64,000 nucleotides of DNA from NCBI RefSeq assembly GCF_014201375.1, contig NZ_JACHDZ010000008.1, positions 62,001 to 126,000 on the forward strand. The letters run 5' to 3'. The stretch comes from Tunturiibacter empetritectus. GTDB lineage: Bacteria; Acidobacteriota; Terriglobia; Terriglobales; Acidobacteriaceae. This document shows positions 59,939 through 64,000 of this stretch, in pieces. The position numbers and the translations under genes are program-made. Under the pieces are notes generated by a model. That model was given only the letters and a program-made list of their open reading frames with translations. It ran no database searches and was not told the origin of the DNA. Numbering within the stretch: position 1 is the first letter of the stretch; the number at the start of each line of letters is the position of its first letter.

Positions 59939-61738
59939 GTGAATCTAAGTCAGTTCAATAACATTTTAAGGCAGGTGTTCGTATTGCCTGTGGTGGCGCT
60001 GCTGGTGGTCGCTGGCGCGCTCTACGTTCAGATCCGGGGATCGAACGTCACGGTGAATCTGATTCAGGAATCTGATGCCAGAATCTCACAGGCGACCCTT
60101 CTCTCGAAGTTGATTGTCGACGAGGAGTCGGGTCTGCGCGGATACGAAACCACCGGCGACACAAGGTTTCTGCAGCCGTTTTACGAGGCTGAGTCCCACC
60201 TGCAGACCGAGATTCAAACCCTCGACAACATGGCCGGCGCGGATGCGGACCAGAAGCACGATATCGCGGATCTTCGGGATGAACACCAGACGTGGCAGGA
60301 TGCGTTTGCGCTTCCCGTCATTGCGACCGTTCGCGGTGGGGGACAGACCAACGACGTGGATCTGAACCTTCACGGCAAGGTGTTGATGGACAACGTTCGC
60401 CACGATCTTACCGACATTATTCAGAAGGCTGAGGCCAGCCGTGCTCGGCGCATTGCACTCTGGCATCGTCAGGTGCATAGCATGCTGCTGGTGTTGCTTG
60501 CGCTGGCCCTTGGAATGGGGGTGTTGATAGGCCTCTTTACGCGAGGCCGTCTCCATGCCGTCTCCGCAGCCTACCGGGGTTCGCTCGACATTCTTAGTCG
60601 CCGGGCCGAAGAGCTCTACCAATCCGAGCAGCAACTTCGGACGACACTCGAATCAATCGGCGACGGTGTGATCACGTGCGACGCCGAAGGCCGCATCCAG
60701 ATGATGAATCCCGTGGCCAGGGAGTTGACGGGCTGGAGCCAGACCGAGGCGAATGGACGACAACTCGAAGAGATCTTCCGCATCGTCAATGAGACGACGC
60801 GTGAGCCGGTAGAGACGCCCGTCGCAAAGGTGAGGCGACTGGACAAGATTGTCGGCATGGCAAACCATCACACGATTCTTCTGCGCAAGGATGGCACTGA
60901 ACTCGATATCTCCGACAGCGGCGCGCCTATCCACGACAAGGCCGGCCATACGATCGGCATCGTTCTTGTCTTTCGCGACATCACGATGGAACGCAAGACC
61001 CAGGAAGCTTTGATTGCTAACGAGAAACTGGCGGTTGCGGGTCGTCTCGCCGCAACCATCGCGCACGAGATTCACAATCCACTCGATTCTGTCTCGAATC
61101 TGCTTTATCTCATGCGCAACGGGGCGTCACCGGAGGAGTCTGTTCACTTCATGGATATGGCTGAGCAGGAGCTGACGCGAGTTACGCAGATCAGCCGCGC
61201 CATGCTTGGGCTGTATCGCGAATCGAAGGCTCCCGTGGTCGTCGACCTCAAAGAAATGCTTGAGGAGATTCTTCTTTTGATGGAAAGACGGCTGAGTGAT
61301 CTCGGTGTCACGATCACAACCGAGATGCCTGAACCCATCGAAGTCTGCGCCTTTCCCGCGGAGCTGCGCCAGGTCTTCACGAACCTCATCACCAATGCAG
61401 CCGAAGCAGCGGGCGTTAATGGCAAGGTGAAGGTCAGCGTCGCGCCACGGAGCGCAAGCGTGGAAGCAAATGGCCAGAAGCTGCAGGCCGGAGCAACGGT
61501 GACGATCGCCGACAATGGCGAAGGCATTCCAGACGATGTACAGCCACACCTGTTCCAGCCTTTTTTTACGACCAAAGGAGAAAATGGCACTGGCCTCGGC
61601 CTTTGGGTGAGCCGGGGGATCATCAATAAACACGGGGGCACCATCACCGTCGTCAGTGACACGAGCGATGCGTTGCACGGCACCTGGGTGAGCGTCTTCC
61701 TTGCGACCAATCCCACCATCAATGCCGGTGGAGACTAA
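59939..61738 (+). CDS. CHASE3/PAS sensor histidine kinase
   Basis: A 599-residue membrane kinase starting at GTG 59939. A helix at ~12-32, a CHASE3-type extracellular helical domain (~38-180; SKLIVDEESGLRGYETTGD) and a second helix (~182-205) are followed by a PAS domain (~235-355; SIGDGVITCDAEGRIQMMNP) and a NtrB-like kinase core. The phospho-acceptor His is in ATIAHEIHNPL (~376). The ATPase has NLITNAAEAA (N box), DNGEGIP (G1) and GTGLGLWVSRGI (G2). No receiver domain is fused; the preceding gene supplies one. The signal is unknown. Confidence 0.92.
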   Translation: MNLSQFNNILRQVFVLPVVALLVVAGALYVQIRGSNVTVNLIQESDARISQATLLSKLIVDEESGLRGYETTGDTRFLQPFYEAESHLQTEIQTLDNMAGADADQKHDIADLRDEHQTWQDAFALPVIATVRGGGQTNDVDLNLHGKVLMDNVRHDLTDIIQKAEASRARRIALWHRQVHSMLLVLLALALGMGVLIGLFTRGRLHAVSAAYRGSLDILSRRAEELYQSEQQLRTTLESIGDGVITCDAEGRIQMMNPVARELTGWSQTEANGRQLEEIFRIVNETTREPVETPVAKVRRLDKIVGMANHHTILLRKDGTELDISDSGAPIHDKAGHTIGIVLVFRDITMERKTQEALIANEKLAVAGRLAATIAHEIHNPLDSVSNLLYLMRNGASPEESVHFMDMAEQELTRVTQISRAMLGLYRESKAPVVVDLKEMLEEILLLMERRLSDLGVTITTEMPEPIEVCAFPAELRQVFTNLITNAAEAAGVNGKVKVSVAPRSASVEANGQKLQAGATVTIADNGEGIPDDVQPHLFQPFFTTKGENGTGLGLWVSRGIINKHGGTITVVSDTSDALHGTWVSVFLATNPTINAGGD

Positions 61739-61761
61739 GCTGCGGAAGAAGCGCGTTATCG

Positions 61762-62808
61762 CTAGAGCGCCCGCAACTCCTCTGAGACAATCGCAGCGGC
61801 GTTGGTGCAGGCGACGCGATCGACATCGTAGTGGGTCACGAATCGCACCGAGTGCGTGCCAACGGCGCTGGCCAAGACTCCTTTCTGCTTCAAGGTCGCA
61901 ACGAAGCCTACGGCATCACCTCCATTTACCTGATCTTTGGCCCGCAGCTTGAAGATCACAATGTTGGTCTGCACCGCATCCAGATCGATCTCCGCCTTAC
62001 CGGGCACTGCGGCAACAGCGTCCGCCAGGAGGCGAGCATTGTCGTGATCATCCTGCAGCCGCTTCGGCATTTCATGTAGAGCGATTAGCCCTGCAGCCGC
62101 GAGAACTCCCGCCTGTCGCATCCCCCCGCCTAAGGCTTTGCGATAGATTCGCGCTTCTTCAATCGCTTTCCTGCTGCCGAGCAGCATAGAGCCGACCGGA
62201 GCGCCCAATCCCTTCGACAGACAGAACATGACGGTGTCGAATCCGCTCGTCAACTTCGCCACACTGAGTCCCAGCGCAGTCGCAGCGTTGAAGACTCTTG
62301 CTCCATCGAGATGTACTGGCAGGCCAGTTGCGCGAGCACCTGCCCACACCTCTTCGAGCACCGGCAACGGCGTCACCGTACCGCCGGCCATGTTGTGGGT
62401 GTTCTCCAGAGTGATGAGGCCGGTCTGAGCCCTGTAATAGATCTTCGCTCCAATCGCAGGCTTGATGTGGTCCCACGTAAGAATGCCGCGCTCTGCTGCA
62501 ACCGTCCGCGCCAGGCAGCCGGAGAATGCGGCCATCATCGCCATCTCCCAGTCCAGTACGTGGGATCGCGCCTCGCAGATGACCTCCTTTCCATGCTGCG
62601 TGTGCAGTCGGATCGCAATCTGATTTCCCATCGTCCCCGTGGGCACGAAGATGGAGGCCTCGCGACCGAAGACCTCTGCGGCCTCCTTCTCGAGACGGTT
62701 GAGAGTTGGGTCTTCACTGTAGACATCGTCGCCAACCTCCGCGGAGGCCATTGCCTCGCGCATGGCTGCAGTGGGGCGGGTCACGGTGTCGCTGCGCAGA
62801 TCGATCAT
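61762..62808 (-). CDS. ltaE: Low-specificity L-threonine aldolase
   Basis: A 348-residue PLP enzyme, the usual length. [20 protein letters not shown] at the start, [28 protein letters not shown] and [11 protein letters not shown] are family motifs. The PLP Lys is in [12 protein letters not shown] (~199). It splits L-threonine (or allo-threonine) to glycine and acetaldehyde. It is convergent with the CHASE3 kinase and 35 bases after hemW on the same strand, probably in its operon. Confidence 0.94.
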   Translation of the reverse strand: MIDLRSDTVTRPTAAMREAMASAEVGDDVYSEDPTLNRLEKEAAEVFGREASIFVPTGTMGNQIAIRLHTQHGKEVICEARSHVLDWEMAMMAAFSGCLARTVAAERGILTWDHIKPAIGAKIYYRAQTGLITLENTHNMAGGTVTPLPVLEEVWAGARATGLPVHLDGARVFNAATALGLSVAKLTSGFDTVMFCLSKGLGAPVGSMLLGSRKAIEEARIYRKALGGGMRQAGVLAAAGLIALHEMPKRLQDDHDNARLLADAVAAVPGKAEIDLDAVQTNIVIFKLRAKDQVNGGDAVGFVATLKQKGVLASAVGTHSVRFVTHYDVDRVACTNAAAIVSEELRAL

Positions 62809-62843
62809 GGTCTTCGTTCTCTCCTGTGATGATTGTTCTTTGT

Positions 62844-64000
62844 TTATGCGGCGGTGGGAATCAACAGCCGACTGAAGACTTCGTTCGAGACTAATCGTCC
62901 CTGTGGGGTCAACCGAATCCTGTCGGAGTCGAGTTCCAGCAGACCTGCATCGCGGACCTCTATCAACGCAGGCATCGTCTCCCCCAACAAGTCCTCGCCA
63001 AACTGTCTCCGCAACTGGTCGAGATCGACCCCTTCATTCAAACGCAAGCCGAGAAAGAGTGCCTCTTCAAAGGCCTCGCCGCGCCCGACAACATCCACCT
63101 CGGCATGGGTCGCGTTTTGTCCGGAGCTAAACATTTGAAACGAATTTGGTTCGGTGGTTTGCCCAAGATATCGATCAAGATCGCTCGTGTTGGCAAATCT
63201 CACCGCCTCTTGACCGGCAAGAAGCATCGAGTGAGCATCGAGCCCAAAGCCGATATAGGGCTGACGTTGCCAGTACTTCAGATTGTGGCGGGAGCGGTGT
63301 CCGGGTCGCGCGAAGTTCGAGATCTCATACTGCTGCACGCCCGCCTCGTGCAGCATGTCGCACGCCTGCTGATACCACTCCGCAGCCTGATCTTCTTCAG
63401 GCACGGCCGCCGCACTGTAACGACTTCCCTGCTTCAGCATCTCTCGGCCAAGCCGCGAGTCCTCATCCACCTCGAGCAGATAAACGCTTATATGTGGCGC
63501 ACCACTTGAAATCGCCTGCTCCACCGAGTACTGCCAACTCTGCGCTGTCTGGTGTGGCAGCCCGGCGATGAGGTCGATGTTGATCTCGCTAAGGCCAGCG
63601 GCTCTCACCCTCGCGATCTCTGCATCGCACTGCTGGTGGGTATGCAGCCTCCCCACGGCTGCTGTCTCCTGGTCAACAAACGATTGAACTCCGAAGCTGA
63701 TCCGGTTCATTCCCTGCCGTAGCAGTTGGTCGAGTGTTTCATCCGCGAGCTGCCCGGGAGCGCACTCCAGAGTGATTTCGGCATCACCGTCAAGGTCAAA
63801 CTCTCCACGCAGATGGTGAAATATCTTCTGAAACTGTTGAGCCGAAAGCAGGCTAGGCGTTCCCCCGCCGAAGTAGATCGTGTCCACTGCTCTGGGGAGC
63901 GAACCTTCGATTCTTTCTGCAGCCTCATGTGCTCCGCGAATCTCTCCACATAGGCGGTCCACATAGTGCTGCATCCGCTCCGCGCCGAATACATCGGAAG
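62844..64000 (-). CDS. hemW: HemW radical SAM heme chaperone, 3' part (cut by window edge)
   Basis: The minus-strand frame stays open to the right edge of the window: codons upstream of an internal ATG at 63974 read SDVFGAER, which in HemW follows the radical-SAM cysteines. So the start and the C-x3-C-x2-C motif lie outside. Visible HemW features are [14 protein letters not shown] (~25 residues in), [19 protein letters not shown]-like [40 protein letters not shown] and the C-terminal winged helix. HemW was long called an oxygen-independent coproporphyrinogen oxidase but lacks that activity and binds heme. Confidence 0.92.
   Translation of the reverse strand, partial: SDVFGAERMQHYVDRLCGEIRGAHEAAERIEGSLPRAVDTIYFGGGTPSLLSAQQFQKIFHHLRGEFDLDGDAEITLECAPGQLADETLDQLLRQGMNRISFGVQSFVDQETAAVGRLHTHQQCDAEIARVRAAGLSEINIDLIAGLPHQTAQSWQYSVEQAISSGAPHISVYLLEVDEDSRLGREMLKQGSRYSAAAVPEEDQAAEWYQQACDMLHEAGVQQYEISNFARPGHRSRHNLKYWQRQPYIGFGLDAHSMLLAGQEAVRFANTSDLDRYLGQTTEPNSFQMFSSGQNATHAEVDVVGRGEAFEEALFLGLRLNEGVDLDQLRRQFGEDLLGETMPALIEVRDAGLLELDSDRIRLTPQGRLVSNEVFSRLLIPTAA

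Overview
The window is high-GC, almost fully coding bacterial DNA from a Gram-negative organism: it carries LPS heptose genes, LolA, a PstS/PhoBR system and cellulose synthase. The gene mix (YvcK, DUF4254, DUF3857, DUF4142, M16 peptidase, CgeB-type glycosyltransferase, short intergenic repeats with 'TCAGGATGAC' cores) suggests an Acidobacteriota member of the Terriglobia type (Edaphobacter/Granulicella/Terriglobus-like). That placement is inference; no rRNA or marker phylogeny was possible. About 50 protein genes and one tRNA-Lys are annotated. Both edges cut a gene: a DUF3857 protein on the left and hemW on the right.

Layout. 1-9.9 kb, minus strand: a cellulose operon with a BcsQ-type ATPase carrying a very long N-terminal extension, a natural BcsA-BcsB fusion with a PilZ domain, and two DUF3857/transglutaminase proteins. 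10.3 kb: tRNA-Lys(TTT), then a membrane-anchored sulfatase-like hydrolase. 12.2-17.2 kb, minus: heptose operon (GT9 heptosyltransferase, hldE, hldD) plus an ATP-grasp protein. Divergent from it, 17.2-21.1 kb: a GT60/Skp1-GlcNAc-transferase-like enzyme, DUF4254, a TPR protein and yvcK. 21.1-28.4 kb: housekeeping genes (rlmN, M16 protease, pilin-lolA pair, HAD phosphatase, Nudix) separated by three families of dispersed intergenic repeats, one of them in a head-to-head, REP/BIME-like pair.

28.4-34.8 kb, minus: an NRAMP-type transporter with non-canonical metal-site motifs and a soluble MgtE-N/CBS protein bracket a compact three-gene set (CgeB-type glycosyltransferase, GMC flavoprotein, aldo/keto reductase). 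This is the part most likely to hold an undescribed pathway. 34.9-46.1 kb: RsbW/STAS pair, LemA and TPM proteins, DUF4142, oligopeptidase B, a methyltransferase, an MsbA-like ABC exporter, small envelope proteins, an SCO protein fused to a copper-binding domain, and an MFS transporter. 46.2-52.5 kb: an AddB-like nuclease with Fe-S cysteines overlapping an AddA/RecB-like helicase-nuclease.

52.6-59.4 kb, minus: a complete phoB-phoR-pstS-pstC-pstA-pstB-phoU phosphate regulon with a candidate PHO box ahead of pstS and a strong terminator between pstS and pstC. Divergent from phoB lies a single-domain response regulator with a CHASE3/PAS histidine kinase. The window ends with ltaE and the 3' part of hemW. 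Tight start/stop overlaps (ATGA, GTGA, TGATG, TAGTG, TAATG) recur and indicate translational coupling in the cellulose, heptose, glycosyltransferase/GMC, pilin/lolA and pst operons.
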